A DNA stretch of 33,783 nucleotides, from the NCBI GenBank assembly GCA_029210745.1, contig JARGFI010000028.1:1-33783 (forward strand). Direction: 5' to 3'. The DNA is from Desulfuromonadales bacterium. Lineage in GTDB: Bacteria > Desulfobacterota > Desulfuromonadia > Desulfuromonadales > JAHYIW01. A program made the translations under genes and the position numbers. This document shows positions 7,176 through 17,869 of the stretch, piece after piece. Numbering within the stretch: position 1 is the stretch's first letter; every line of letters begins with the position of its first letter. The notes below the pieces were generated by a model, which did not search any database, had not been told where the DNA came from, and saw only the letters and a program-made list of their open reading frames with translations.

Positions 7176-8441
7176 ATGGATATTCTGGCACTGAACTGCG
7201 GAAGTTCTTCCGTCAAATACCAGTTATTTGACTGGAAAAAAAGAGAAATTATTGCCAAGGGGATGGTTGAGCGCGTAACGATTGGTGATTCGTTTATCAT
7301 TCACGAAGTTCCCGGTCGCGAAACCTACCGCGAAGAGTATGAATGCCCGGATCACAAGGTCGCGATTCATTTGATCATCAAAACTCTCAGTGACAGTAAA
7401 TACGGCGTTGTCAGCGATATGAACCAGATTTCCGCCGTTGGACACCGGGTTGTTCATGGTGGCGAAAAGTTCACCTGCTCGGTACGCATCTCGGAAGAAG
7501 TTCTTGATGCGATCAAAGATGTCCAGCACCTGGCCCCGTTGCACAATCCGCCGAACATCTCCGGGATTGAAGCGGCCCAGGCGGTTCTGCCCGATGTCCC
7601 GCATATTGCGATTTTCGACACCGCGTTCCATCAAACCATGCCGGAATATGCCTACACCTACCCGCTGCCGCACGAATGGTATGAAAAGTATGGTGTCCGC
7701 CGTTACGGCTTTCACGGCACCAGTCATCTCTATGTCTCCAAACGTGCGGCGGTGTTGCTCGGCAAGGCGTCGAAAGACTGCAACCTCATTACCATGCACA
7801 TCGGCAACGGTGTTTCCCACTCCGCCATCAAAGGCGGCATATCGGTCGACACTTCGATGGGGCTTACGCCTCTGGAAGGGGCGGTCATGGGCACGCGCTG
7901 CGGCGACATTGACCCGGCCATTCCGATGTTTATCCAGCAGCAGGAAAATCTTTCCGCCAAAGAGATCGATTCGATCCTCAACAAGAAATCAGGCATCCTC
8001 GGCATCACCGGCCAGTATACCGACCGCCGTGATGTGATTGAAGGGGCCGAAAATGGCGGCTGTCCGCGTTGCCAGCTGGCCCTCGACATTGAGGGCTACC
8101 GCCTCAAAAAATATATCGGCTCGTATCTGGCCGCGACCGGCAAACTCGACGCTGTCGTTTTTACCGCCGGTGTTGGTGAAATGGGGTGGAAAATTCGTGA
8201 AATTGCCCTCGAGGGACTTGAGCATCTGGGCATTATTCTCGACAAGGAAGTCAATCGCAACACCATGACCCGCAAGCGCGAGAGTGTCATCACCACACCA
8301 GAGTCCCCCATCAAGGTCTTCGTTATTCCGACCAATGAAGAGCTGGTCTTCACCGAGGATGTTGTCGCCATCCTCGAAGGGACCTATACCGATCACATGA
8401 AATATCCCTACACCTTCGCGAGTAGCGATTTCCAGCTCTGA
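7176..8441 (+). CDS. ackA: Acetate kinase
   Basis: This 421-residue protein interconverts acetate plus ATP and acetyl phosphate plus ADP. ASKHA-fold motifs are clear: LNCGSSSVKYQLF at the N-terminus with Asn7, GHRVVHGG, YGFHGTSH, MHIGNGVS, and DTSMGLTPLEGAVMGTRCGD with the catalytic Asp/Arg region. The length is slightly above the usual 400, owing to a C-terminal tail. A strong AAGGAGG ribosome site precedes ATG 7176. It faces pta across a shared terminator rather than lying in a pta-ackA operon, so the two enzymes are controlled from separate promoters. In this type of organism the pair can serve acetate activation or acetate formation. Confidence 0.97.
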   Translation: MDILALNCGSSSVKYQLFDWKKREIIAKGMVERVTIGDSFIIHEVPGRETYREEYECPDHKVAIHLIIKTLSDSKYGVVSDMNQISAVGHRVVHGGEKFTCSVRISEEVLDAIKDVQHLAPLHNPPNISGIEAAQAVLPDVPHIAIFDTAFHQTMPEYAYTYPLPHEWYEKYGVRRYGFHGTSHLYVSKRAAVLLGKASKDCNLITMHIGNGVSHSAIKGGISVDTSMGLTPLEGAVMGTRCGDIDPAIPMFIQQQENLSAKEIDSILNKKSGILGITGQYTDRRDVIEGAENGGCPRCQLALDIEGYRLKKYIGSYLAATGKLDAVVFTAGVGEMGWKIREIALEGLEHLGIILDKEVNRNTMTRKRESVITTPESPIKVFVIPTNEELVFTEDVVAILEGTYTDHMKYPYTFASSDFQL

Positions 8442-8465
8442 GCATCCGTTCCGACGCGACATGAA

Positions 8466-8501
8466 AAAGCCCCCGGCAGAAGAGATTCTGTCGGGGGCTT
8501 T
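8466..8501. terminator. Bidirectional terminator between ackA and pta
   Basis: A 16-bp stem (8466-8481 with 8486-8501, one G-T pair) has a GAGA loop and A/T flanks on both sides. It lies between two convergent genes and can end both transcripts. Confidence 0.88.
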
Positions 8502-8537
8502 CTTTTGGTTACGCTTTCTCTGTGTCGCTTCGGGGAA

Positions 8538-9539
8538 TCAGCCCTGCGCCTGTACCGCAGTGATCGCCGCGACCGAGATAATATCATCTACCGAACAACC
8601 GCGCGACAGGTCATTCACCGGCTTGGCCAACCCCTGAATAATCGGGCCGACGGCCTCCGCCCCGGCGAGGCGCTCGACCAGTTTGTAGCCGATATTTCCC
8701 GAATCGAGATCGGGGAAGACCAGCGTGTTCGCCTGCCCCGCCACTGACGAACCGGGAGCCTTCTTGGCGCCAACCTTCGGCAACAATGCCGCGTCGGCCT
8801 GTAGTTCGCCGTCAATTTGCAAATCAGGTGCAAGCTCTTTGGCAATACGCAGCGCCTCAAGAACCTTGTCGGCATCCTCATGCTTGGCGCTCCCCTTGGT
8901 CGAGAAGGAAAGCATGGCGACCTTCGCTTCAACCCCGAGGAAGCTCTTGCAACTGCTCGCCGTCGCTACCGCGATCTCGGCCAGGGCCTGGGCGTCGGGG
9001 TTCGGGTTTACCGCACAATCGGCGAAGCACAAGGTACCGTTTGCACCGAATTCCGGTGTTTTGGTGACCATCAGAAAAACCGAAGACACGGTTTTCATCC
9101 CGGCAGCCGTACCGATCACCTGAAAGGCCGCCCGCAGCACATCACCGGTGGTATTGAACGCCCCGGCAACCATCCCCCCCGCAGCCCCTTTCTGAACCAT
9201 CATGGCCCCGAAATAAAGATTGTCTTCTCCGGTCAGAAGTTTTTTTGCGTCATCTGTGGTCAGTTTCTTTTTTTTGCGGATTTCGCACAGGTCCGCCACA
9301 TAAGCATCCAGGGTGGCGGCACTCTTCGGGTCGATCAATTCGACCCCTTTGAGCGACGCGCCGAGCTCTGCCGCTTTGGCCTGCAACGCGGCAACGTTGC
9401 CGAGCAGGACAACATTGGCCAGCCCGTCGGCGACAATCTTCCCCGCCGCCTCGACCATGCGCTCGTCGTAGCCCTCCGGCAACACGACCGTCTGACGATT
9501 TGCTCTTGCTTTTGCTTTAATCTGGTCAACTAGATGCAT
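8538..9539 (-). CDS. pta: Phosphate acetyltransferase
   Basis: This 333-residue enzyme interconverts acetyl-CoA and acetyl phosphate. It is the short, single-domain PTA form, without the N-terminal DRTGG/P-loop regions of the enterobacterial enzyme. Recognisable segments are [13 protein letters not shown] near the N-terminus and [20 protein letters not shown] with [13 protein letters not shown] in the middle. [19 protein letters not shown] and [18 protein letters not shown] lie near the C-terminus. ATG 9539 has an AAGGAGA ribosome site. Together with ackA it forms the two-step acetate/acetyl-CoA route. Confidence 0.97.
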   Translation of the reverse strand: MHLVDQIKAKARANRQTVVLPEGYDERMVEAAGKIVADGLANVVLLGNVAALQAKAAELGASLKGVELIDPKSAATLDAYVADLCEIRKKKKLTTDDAKKLLTGEDNLYFGAMMVQKGAAGGMVAGAFNTTGDVLRAAFQVIGTAAGMKTVSSVFLMVTKTPEFGANGTLCFADCAVNPNPDAQALAEIAVATASSCKSFLGVEAKVAMLSFSTKGSAKHEDADKVLEALRIAKELAPDLQIDGELQADAALLPKVGAKKAPGSSVAGQANTLVFPDLDSGNIGYKLVERLAGAEAVGPIIQGLAKPVNDLSRGCSVDDIISVAAITAVQAQG

Positions 9540-9652
9540 GGCTCTTCTCCTTCAAAACAAGGTTTTATTTATCTCAAAACTTTCCTTTTATACCTGAAGA
9601 GGGCGCGCCGGTCAACCGTTTATCGGCGCGCGGGCGACGTGCGGCGCATTCT

Positions 9653-9682
9653 TTGACCTGGATAAAAAAGTTTGTGTATAAT
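9653..9682 (+). promoter_or_regulatory. Sigma70-type promoter of the TonB-like gene
   Basis: TTGACC (9653-9658) and a perfect TATAAT (9677-9682) are separated by 18 bp. Transcription should start near 9689, so in-frame start codons at 9672 and 9681 would not be on the message. This supports ATG 9717. Confidence 0.8.
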
Positions 9683-9716
9683 GGGCGAAATTTTATCGGA
9701 GATTAATCTGCCCACG

Positions 9717-10616
9717 ATGAACCTGAAACAACATCACACTCTTTTTCTGTGGGGGTTCCTTATCCTCTCACTGCTGCTCCACCTGCTGGCATTGCAATTC
9801 TTGCCGGGGGTCAGGATGTCGCCACCAACGGTGCAGGAAAAACCGGTCTTCGTTGAAATTCGTTCCGTGGAGCCGCGCAAAATCGAGCTTGATGTCGAAC
9901 CGGACAAGCAACTCGACATCCCCCGCGACCGACCGGCCAAACGTCTCGGCCCGATCAATCAGGTGGTCGCCGTCGAAACCGCCCCCCAGGGCGACTCCTT
10001 TGAAGATACCACCCCCTTTTCCGCTGCACCCCAAACCCAGGAAGCGGAGGTCGGCCACACCGGCGCACCGCAATCCGGTCTGCCGTTGCCGCCCACCCCT
10101 GAGGCCGACCGGAAAACGGGCGAAGCACAACCTGACAGCGCACCGACCAGCCCGCCGAAACCGGCGGGGGTTGCGGCCCTCGACCCGAAATCGTATCTGC
10201 AACTTGCTGATGCAACCGCTGTCGCCACCCTTGGCAAGGAAGCGCGCCGCGCCCGGCGCGACGACATGCGCGAAGGGGAATATCTGCATTTCGACCTGCA
10301 AAACGACCTGCTCAGCTCATTTTTTTACCGCTTTCGCGATAACATCCGCATGGTTTGGAACTACCCGGTTGCAGCGGGAGAACGCGGGCAGGAAGGAGTG
10401 GCATTGCTGGGCATCCGCATCAACCGCGACGGCAGCGTCGCCGAGGTAAAACTCCTCCGTTCTTCCGGTTATGCCATCCTCGATGAAACCGCTATCGGTG
10501 CAGTGCGGCGCGGTGCCCCTTACGGCGAGTTTCCCTCCCATTATCAGCAGGAATTTCTGGAATTCTCCGCCTCCTTTATTTATCAGATTTCCGGACAACG
10601 CCGCTCTGTCAACTGA
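9717..10616 (+). CDS. TonB-like energy transducer
   Basis: This 299-residue protein has the TonB layout. It has a short cytoplasmic N-terminus, one membrane helix (about residues 8-30), a long Pro/Glu-rich periplasmic spacer (about 35-160) and a C-terminal TonB domain. The C-terminal domain contains VALLGIRINRDGSVAEVKLL and the SSGYAILDETAIGAVR helix (about 220-290). It would couple the proton-motive force, through ExbB/ExbD, to outer-membrane transporters or related envelope tasks. No exbB, exbD or receptor gene is nearby, so the partner is unknown. The start was set at ATG 9717 because of the upstream promoter; GGAG is 15 bases away, so the ribosome site is weak. Confidence 0.88.
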   Translation: MNLKQHHTLFLWGFLILSLLLHLLALQFLPGVRMSPPTVQEKPVFVEIRSVEPRKIELDVEPDKQLDIPRDRPAKRLGPINQVVAVETAPQGDSFEDTTPFSAAPQTQEAEVGHTGAPQSGLPLPPTPEADRKTGEAQPDSAPTSPPKPAGVAALDPKSYLQLADATAVATLGKEARRARRDDMREGEYLHFDLQNDLLSSFFYRFRDNIRMVWNYPVAAGERGQEGVALLGIRINRDGSVAEVKLLRSSGYAILDETAIGAVRRGAPYGEFPSHYQQEFLEFSASFIYQISGQRRSVN

Positions 10617-10630
10617 ACCGCATAAACAGC

Positions 10631-10656
10631 AATGGGTCGCTCAATAGCGACCCATT
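10631..10656. terminator. Hairpin between tonB-like gene and gcvPB
   Basis: An 11-bp perfect stem (10631-10641 with 10646-10656) has a CAAT loop. It lies between two convergent genes. The T-tract is poor on both sides, so it is a likely but not strong terminator. Confidence 0.6.
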
Positions 10657-10684
10657 TCTGCTTATTTATTGCTGTAAAACGGGA

Positions 10685-12138
<1,454 letters not shown>

Positions 12139-12142
<4 letters not shown>

Positions 12143-13491
12143 GCCGCACCTCCTGCCAGCGCCGCAACCAGCGTATCGATCTGCGCCCGCGAGTTTTGTT
12201 CTGTCACACAGACCAGCAAGCGGTTTGCCAGCTGTGGATAGTAACGATGCAGATCGATCCCGGCAAGGATCCGCTCACCGGCCAGGCGTTGCAGTACCAC
12301 CGCGGCCGGTGCGTCGGTCTCAACCACAAATTCGTTGAATGTCGGTGCCGCAAACGGCAGGGAGCAATTTGGCAACGCCGCGATCTGTTCTTTGGCGTAG
12401 GCTGATTTGGCATAGTTCTGCTGTGCCACTTCACGCAACCCCTGCTTGCCGAGCAGCGCCAGATAAACCGTCGCGGTCAACGCACACAGCCCCTCATTGG
12501 AACAGATATTCGAGGTCGCTTTTTCGCGGCGAATGTGTTGTTCACGGGTTGCCAGGGTGAGCACAAAGCCGCGCTTCCCGTCACGATCGACCGTTTCCCC
12601 GATCAGCCGACCGGGCATACTGCGCACATCCTTGTCGCGAGCGGCAAAAAACCCCAGGTACGGCCCGCCGAACGACACCGGAATACCGAAGCTCTGCCCT
12701 TCTCCGGCAACGATATCGGCACCGAGTTCACCCGGTGACTTGAACAGACCGAGCGCCAGCGGTTCAGCAACCGCCGCCACCAGTCGCGCCCCCGCGGCCT
12801 GGGCGACCGCTGCAAAATCGGCCAGCGGTTCGACGACTCCGAAGAAATTCGGATAGCCGACCACCACCGCCGCAGTCTCCGCGTCCAGCAGTTCGGTCAG
12901 CCGCTCCCGATCGGTTATGCCGTCTGCGCCAAACGGCACTTCCACCAGTTCAATCTCCAGATACTGGCAGTAAGTCCGCACCGTCTCCCGATACTCTGGA
13001 TGCAACGCGCCAGACAGCAACACCTTGCGCCGCTGACGCGCCGCCCGCACTGCCATCAACACCGCCTCGGCGCACGCCGAGGCTCCATCGTACAGCGACG
13101 CATTGGCGACATCCATGCCGGTCAGCTGACAGATCAGCGTCTGATATTCAAAGATCGCCTGCAACGTGCCCTGGCTGATTTCCGGCTGATAGGGGGTATA
13201 GGCGGTGTAGAATTCACTGCGTGAAATCAGCTGGTCAACCACCGCCGGGATAAAGTGATTGTAGGCTCCGCCGCCAAGAAACGACAGATAGCGGTCAGGG
13301 TCGGCGTTGGCCGCCGCCAGACGCTTCAGTTCACTCAGCAGTTCACTTTCAGCCATGGCCTCCGGCAACCGTAACGGTCGCTGCAAGCGGACTTCGGCGG
13401 GGATCGCACTGAAGAGGGCCTCGATATCATCGACGGCAATGGTCTCCAGCATCTCCCGGATATCAGTTTCAGTTTGTGGCAGATAGCGCAT
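12139..13491 (-). CDS. gcvPA: Glycine dehydrogenase (decarboxylating) subunit 1
   Basis: This 450-residue protein is the N-terminal half of the split P-protein. Family segments include FLGGGAYNHFIPAVVDQL, the FYTAYTPYQPEISQGTLQ stretch, NASLYDGASACAEA, and GEGQSFGIPVSFGGPYLGF near residue 265. It pairs with GcvPB to form the active alpha2beta2 enzyme. A GGGAGG ribosome site lies just before ATG 13491. The next gene overlaps by 4 bases. The gap to gcvH is about 80 bases and has no strong structure, so it is likely the same message. Confidence 0.96.
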
Positions 13492-13570
13492 CCGCGCCTC
13501 CCGGTTGTAATGGTGAGTTTTTGCAAGTGCATCAATAGTGTGTCAGCAAAAAGAGTGCGTGGTGACGCCA

Positions 13571-13954
13571 TCAGTCCTCTTCGGTCAGGGCGCGATATTC
13601 ATCGACCGACAGCAGATCGTTAAATTCCTCCGGATTGCTCGGTTTGATCTTGATCATCCAGGCATCCTCGTAGGGGGAAGAATTGACCACTTCCGGCTCA
13701 TCTGTCAACGCCGCATTGATTTCGATCACCTCGCCACTGACCGGGGCATAGATATCGGAGACCGCCTTGACCGATTCGACCACGCCGAACGGCTTGCCCA
13801 GCTCCACCATCTCGCCGACATCGGGGAGTTCGACAAAAACCACATCCCCCAGCGCATCCTGGGCAAAATCAGTAATACCGACAGTCACACTGTCGTCCTC
13901 AACCAACACCCATTCATGATCTTCGGTGTACTGCAACTCGTCCGGAAATTCCAT
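13571..13954 (-). CDS. gcvH: Glycine cleavage system H protein
   Basis: This 127-residue protein carries the lipoyl arm that shuttles the aminomethyl intermediate between P-, T- and L-proteins. The lipoylated lysine is Lys63 in ESVKAVSDIYAPVSGEV. The ends YTEDHEWV and PYEDAWMIKIKPSN are typical. An in-frame start further upstream (14008) is rejected because AAGGAGA lies at the right distance before ATG 13954 and homologues begin there. It is separated from gcvT by 235 bases holding REP-like repeats, unlike the tight spacing of the rest of the operon. Confidence 0.96.
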   Translation of the reverse strand: MEFPDELQYTEDHEWVLVEDDSVTVGITDFAQDALGDVVFVELPDVGEMVELGKPFGVVESVKAVSDIYAPVSGEVIEINAALTDEPEVVNSSPYEDAWMIKIKPSNPEEFNDLLSVDEYRALTEED

Positions 13955-14013
13955 GCGTCTGCTCTCCTTGAAAAATTTAAATTGGTAATTATTCACCTGC
14001 TCGACCAAAGGCC

Positions 14014-14148
14014 GTCATCCCCGAGCGCTCCTGTCGGGGATCCAGACTTTAACCCTGAAAAATCTGGATTCCGGCTAAAATCTTGCCGGAATGACGCTGT
14101 AGGAGTCGCCTTCAGGCGCGATTGTTCGCGGCTAAAGCCGCTCCTACA
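14014..14148. repeat. Two adjacent REP-like palindromic repeats
   Basis: Element one (14014-14095) starts GTCATCCCCG and ends CCGGAATGAC, with CCAGA/TCTGG inner arms. Element two (14098-14148) is bounded by TGTAGGAG and CTCCTACA and holds two small hairpins (CGCC-TTC-AGGCG-like and GCGGC-TAAA-GCCGC). Both look like dispersed extragenic palindromes of the REP class. They lie inside the operon between gcvT and gcvH, where they could stabilise or attenuate the message. A similar degenerate copy lies at 29933-29958. Confidence 0.75.
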
Positions 14149-14189
14149 TAAAAAGCTGAACAGTTCTATATGGCGCGTTTCAACAACGC

Positions 14190-15284
14190 TTATTTGTCGA
14201 TAAAAGGCGGCTTAACGATCTGCGCCGCGACCCGTTTTTTACGAATGCCGACCGTTAATTGCGTCCCGATCGCGGCGCAGTCACTCGCCACCAGCCCCAG
14301 GCCGATCCCGCAGCGCAACGACGGCGACATGGTGCCGCTGGTCACCACCCCGACCTCGCGCTCACCGCAAAAGAGCGGATAATCGGCGCGCGGAATACCG
14401 GATTCGGTGATGCGCAGTGCCACCAGTGTGCGCGGTACGCCGGCCTCCTTTTGCTTTCGCAGTGCGGCGCCACCGATGAAATCCCCCTTGTCGAGCTTGG
14501 TGATCCAGCCAAGCCCCGCTTCCAGCGGCGTGATCCGCTCCGAAAGTTCGTGGCCGTAAAGGGCGTATTTCATTTCCAGACGCAGCGTGTCACGCGCGCC
14601 GAGACCGATCGGCATCAGACTGTCGTCCGCGCCGGCCGTCATCAGGGCATGCCACACCTTTTCCGCGTCGGCAGCGGCACAGTAAAGCTCAAAACCATCC
14701 TCGCCCGTATAACCGGTGCGGGAAATAATCGTCTCGCTGCCCGCCACCTCCCCGGCCTTGAAATGGTAGTAACGGATCGCTCCCAGATCGACCGTGGTGA
14801 GTCGTGCCAGAATCTCTTCTGCCAGCGGCCCCTGCAACGCCAGCTGGGCAAATTCATCACTACGATTGCGCAGCACCACATTGCCAAAATCGCGCTCCGC
14901 AAGAACTTTTTCCATCCAGGCAAAATCTTTATCGGTGTTCGACGCATTGACACAAAACAGGTAGTGCGTCGCACTGAAACGATAGACCGTCACATCATCG
15001 ACCACCCCCCCGTCAGGATAACAGATGGCATTGTACTGCACCTGCCCGTCGACCAGCCTGGCGGCATCATTGATGGTCAGATACTGAATATAGTCGAGGG
15101 CGTTGGCACCACTGACTTCGACCTCCCCCATGTGGGACACGTCGAACAGTCCTGCTGCCGCGCGGGTGGCGAGATGCTCTTCGATCACCCCGGCATACTG
15201 CACCGGCATATCCCAGCCACCAAAATCGACCATCCGTGCACCCAACGCACGATGCACCCGGTTCAACGGTGTTACCTTCAACAT
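14190..15284 (-). CDS. gcvT: Aminomethyltransferase (glycine cleavage T protein)
   Basis: This 364-residue protein releases ammonia from aminomethyl-lipoyl-GcvH and transfers the one-carbon unit to THF, giving 5,10-methylene-THF. N-terminal motifs LGARMVDFGGWDMPVQY and GLFDVSHMGEVEVSG are typical, as is SRTGYTGEDGFELYC in the middle and RDTLRLEMKYALYGHE further on. The length fits. An AAGGAGC ribosome site precedes ATG 15284, and metF ends only 11 bases upstream, so it belongs to the same message. Its product feeds MetF directly. Confidence 0.97.
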   Translation of the reverse strand: MLKVTPLNRVHRALGARMVDFGGWDMPVQYAGVIEEHLATRAAAGLFDVSHMGEVEVSGANALDYIQYLTINDAARLVDGQVQYNAICYPDGGVVDDVTVYRFSATHYLFCVNASNTDKDFAWMEKVLAERDFGNVVLRNRSDEFAQLALQGPLAEEILARLTTVDLGAIRYYHFKAGEVAGSETIISRTGYTGEDGFELYCAAADAEKVWHALMTAGADDSLMPIGLGARDTLRLEMKYALYGHELSERITPLEAGLGWITKLDKGDFIGGAALRKQKEAGVPRTLVALRITESGIPRADYPLFCGEREVGVVTSGTMSPSLRCGIGLGLVASDCAAIGTQLTVGIRKKRVAAQIVKPPFIDK

Positions 15285-15295
15285 ATTCAGCTCCT

Positions 15296-16150
15296 TCAGC
15301 GCAGGATAGCAGGGATCCGGTCTTCATGCCCGAGGGTCATCAGATGCACGCCCTGGCAGTGGTCGCGGGCATAGGCGACCTGCTCACGCGCGATGGCAAC
15401 CCCTTCATCGAGAGGATTTTGAGCGGCGGCAAGGCGCTCGATCAGCGCCGCGCCGACCCGGACGCCGGGGATATGGGCATTGAGAAAACGTGCCATCCCC
15501 GCACTCCGCAACAACAGCACGCCGAGGAGTACCGGTCGCCCCAGCGGCCGCGCGGCAGCCATGAAGTGCTCCATTCTGGTCAGATCGTAAACCGCCTGGG
15601 TTTGAAAAAATTGTGCCCCGGCCTCGACTTTTTTACGGTATTTCTGAAAAATCAGCTCAAACGGTTCCGCTTCCGGCGTCATTGCCGCACCGGTAAAAAA
15701 CTGTGGCACACCGGTCAACTTCGCCCCGGAAAGATCCTCTCCGCTGTTCAGCCGCCCCACCGTCTGCAACAACTGGACGGAATCAAGATCAAACACCGCC
15801 CGCGCCTGGGGATGATCACCAAAGCCGGGATGGTCGCCGGAGATCAGCAGCAGATTCGTGACACCGAGGGCCGCCGCACCGAGCAGATCAGATTGCAACG
15901 CCATGCGATTGCGGTCGCGGCAGGTCAGCTGCAGAATCGGCTCGACCCCTTCGCGCAACAACAAGGACGCCAGGGCCAGCGGACTCATGCGCATGTTGGC
16001 CCCCTGATTGTCGGTGACATTCACTGCATCGATCCCGGCCAGCGACCGCACCGTCGCCAGCGCTGCCGTCACATCGACCCCCTTGGGGGGCGCCACCTCC
16101 GCCGTAATCACGAAAGTGCCCTGTTCAATCTTCTGGCGAAAGGTACTCAT
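15296..16150 (-). CDS. metF: 5,10-methylenetetrahydrofolate reductase, MetF subunit
   Basis: This 284-residue TIM-barrel flavoprotein reduces methylene-THF to methyl-THF. Family features include ITAEVAPPKGVD, NVTDNQGANMRM, QLTCRDRNRMALQSDLLG, and LLISGDHPGFGDHPQAR with the folate/flavin-binding region. AGAQFFQTQAVYD is also conserved. It lies 15 bases after metV, and the pair matches the MetVF type found in acetogens and related anaerobes, where MetV is needed for activity. The methyl-THF could feed methionine synthesis, a Wood-Ljungdahl-like route or methyl transfer to corrinoid proteins; which applies is inferred. The ribosome site is weak. Confidence 0.95.
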   Translation of the reverse strand: MSTFRQKIEQGTFVITAEVAPPKGVDVTAALATVRSLAGIDAVNVTDNQGANMRMSPLALASLLLREGVEPILQLTCRDRNRMALQSDLLGAAALGVTNLLLISGDHPGFGDHPQARAVFDLDSVQLLQTVGRLNSGEDLSGAKLTGVPQFFTGAAMTPEAEPFELIFQKYRKKVEAGAQFFQTQAVYDLTRMEHFMAAARPLGRPVLLGVLLLRSAGMARFLNAHIPGVRVGAALIERLAAAQNPLDEGVAIAREQVAYARDHCQGVHLMTLGHEDRIPAILR

Positions 16151-16165
16151 GGGCGCAAATCCGCA

Positions 16166-16813
16166 TTATTTCTTGTTTTCATGGCGCCCCGGTTTAAATT
16201 TTTTCCCCCAGTTTTTCGGTTCCACGGTGCGCGCAAAAACTCCGCTCCGCCCCTGCACCTTGAGCCGTTCGTAGATCAGATGCCAGGCGCAATCCAGCTC
16301 CCGGTCGGTCTCGCACTTGCCGTCTTCAACCCCGCCGCACGGTCCGTTCAGCAACCCCTTGGCACAGATCGTCACCGGACAGATACCGGCCGTTTCATTG
16401 AGGATACACTCGCCACAGAGAGAACATTTTTCCTCAAACTGACCTAACCGGCGGATATTGCCGAGAAACAGGCTGTTAAGTCCGCCGACCACGCGCTTTT
16501 CACTGCACGCCGAGATCGACTGGATCCCCGCGCCACACGCCAGCACCAGCAGGGCATCGGCAGCGGCGACCGCCACTTTGTGGTGGCGCAGGTCGCGCCC
16601 GGCGCGCATGATGTGACACGCCTCATCGATCACCACGCTGCCGGTCACCTCTTTGCCGAGGGATTGCAGCCATTCCTGCATCTGGAAGACTTCTTCCTCG
16701 CCGCCAACCTTGCAAGCCGTCGCACAGGCCGCGCAACCGATCAGAAAAATATGTTCTTTCTCCGTCAGTTGGACAAGCAGTTCAGTCTGGCTTTTTTGTT
16801 CACTGATGATCAT
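16166..16813 (-). CDS. metV: MetV-type zinc/iron-sulfur partner of MetF
   Basis: This 215-residue protein matches the methylenetetrahydrofolate reductase C-terminal-like family (MetV). An N-terminal GCAACATACKVGGEE loop supplies cysteines. The C-terminal part has a cysteine-rich block CSLCGECIL, then GICPVTICAKGLLNGPCGG and CETDRELDCAW. In characterised MetVF enzymes the MetV subunit binds metal and is required for the activity of the small MetF. Position between folD and metF with gaps of 24 and 15 bases supports the pairing. The ribosome site is weak; ATG 16813 is the first good start. Confidence 0.92.
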   Translation of the reverse strand: MIISEQKSQTELLVQLTEKEHIFLIGCAACATACKVGGEEEVFQMQEWLQSLGKEVTGSVVIDEACHIMRAGRDLRHHKVAVAAADALLVLACGAGIQSISACSEKRVVGGLNSLFLGNIRRLGQFEEKCSLCGECILNETAGICPVTICAKGLLNGPCGGVEDGKCETDRELDCAWHLIYERLKVQGRSGVFARTVEPKNWGKKFKPGRHENKK

Positions 16814-16837
16814 GCAGGTCTGGTCCCAAAAAAAGAT

Positions 16838-17689
16838 TTATCTGCGGGCGCGGCGCTTGGCGCTTTCAACCGTATTGTAGAGCAGCATGGTGATCGTCAT
16901 CGGACCGACCCCGCCCGGCACTGGAGTAATGGCACTGGCGCGTTCTTTGGCCGCGGCAAATTCGACATCACCGACCAGTTTTTTATCCCCCACACGATTG
17001 ACCCCGACATCGATAACCACCGCACCTTCCTTGATCCAGGCACCCTTGATCATCTCCGGTTGTCCGACAGCGGCAATCACTACGTCGGCACGCCCGACCT
17101 GGGCAGCAAGATCGCGGGTGCGCGAATGACAGATCGTTACCGTCGCGTGCTGGGCCAGACACATCAGCGCCACCGGTTTGCCAACGATATTCGACCGTCC
17201 GACCACCACCACCTCTTTCCCCTTCAGGTCAACGCCGGTATGTTCGAGCATCTTCATCACCCCATAAGGGGTACACGGCTGAAAGAGGGGGTTGCCGGTC
17301 ACCAGTCGCCCGACATTATACGGGTGAAAGCCGTCAGCATCCTTGGCCGGGGCAATCGCTTCGAGAATTTTACTTTCGTCGATATGCGGCGGCAGCGGCA
17401 GCTGTACCAGAATGCCGTCGATGCGCGCATCGTTGTTGATTTCATCGATCAACGCCAACAGTTGAGCTTCGGTCGTTGCGGCGGGCAGCTTGTGCTCGTC
17501 GGAAAAAATTCCGGCCTGCTCGCACGCCTTTTCCTTCATCGACACATAGACCCGACTCGCCGGATCCTCGCCGACCAGCACCACCGCCAGACCGGGGGTC
17601 ACCCCTTGAGCTGTCAATTTCTCTACATCTGCCTTGATCGTCTCGCGCATCGTCGCGGCGATCGCCTTGCCATCGATAATTTTATCCAC
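16838..17689 (-). CDS. folD: Methylene-THF dehydrogenase / methenyl-THF cyclohydrolase
   Basis: This 283-residue bifunctional enzyme interconverts methylene-, methenyl- and 10-formyl-THF in the cytoplasm. FolD motifs are clear: [19 protein letters not shown] with the catalytic Lys, [25 protein letters not shown], and [16 protein letters not shown] for the nucleotide-binding loop. The C-terminal [15 protein letters not shown] is also present. GTG 17689 is chosen over an upstream TTG because GGAGGAGA ends 4 bases before it and the TTG would lie before that site. It is the first gene of the seven-gene C1/glycine operon. Confidence 0.96.
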   Translation of the reverse strand: MDKIIDGKAIAATMRETIKADVEKLTAQGVTPGLAVVLVGEDPASRVYVSMKEKACEQAGIFSDEHKLPAATTEAQLLALIDEINNDARIDGILVQLPLPPHIDESKILEAIAPAKDADGFHPYNVGRLVTGNPLFQPCTPYGVMKMLEHTGVDLKGKEVVVVGRSNIVGKPVALMCLAQHATVTICHSRTRDLAAQVGRADVVIAAVGQPEMIKGAWIKEGAVVIDVGVNRVGDKKLVGDVEFAAAKERASAITPVPGGVGPMTITMLLYNTVESAKRRARR

Positions 17690-17718
17690 GTTATCTCCTC
17701 CCAAAAACAAGAATCCAA

Positions 17719-17747
17719 ACTATACGAAACCGATTTAAGAAAGTAAA
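17719..17747 (-). promoter_or_regulatory. Candidate promoter of the folD-metVF-gcv operon
   Basis: On the minus strand, TTTACT (17742-17747) and TATAGT (17719-17724) are spaced by 17 bp, ahead of folD. The -35 box is only 4/6. No glycine riboswitch-like structure was noticed in the short leader. Confidence 0.5.
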
Positions 17748-17823
17748 GCAGCAGGATGTTCCCCGGCAATTTTTGTGTGTCAGGAGGCGACCGCCGAAGT
17801 TGCGGGTCGTGAGAGGGGAGAGA

Positions 17824-17853
17824 CAAAAAAATCCCCGGACAATGCCGGGGATT
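17824..17853 (-). terminator. Rho-independent terminator after the FmdB-like gene
   Basis: A 9-bp stem (17830-17838 with 17845-17853) with a 6-nt loop is followed on the minus strand by a T-run (complement of 17825-17831). It lies 16 bases after the FmdB-like stop codon. Confidence 0.85.
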
Positions 17854-17869
17854 CGCTCTGATTCTGGTT

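Noticed and set aside
14259-17746. Long plus-strand open frames (for example 14259-15374, 15236-16447, 16580-17746) opposite the C1 operon
   Set aside because: They are antisense to gcvT, metF, metV and folD, have odd composition (His/Arg/Gln-rich), no ribosome sites and no family resemblance. They are by-products of GC-rich coding sequence on the other strand.
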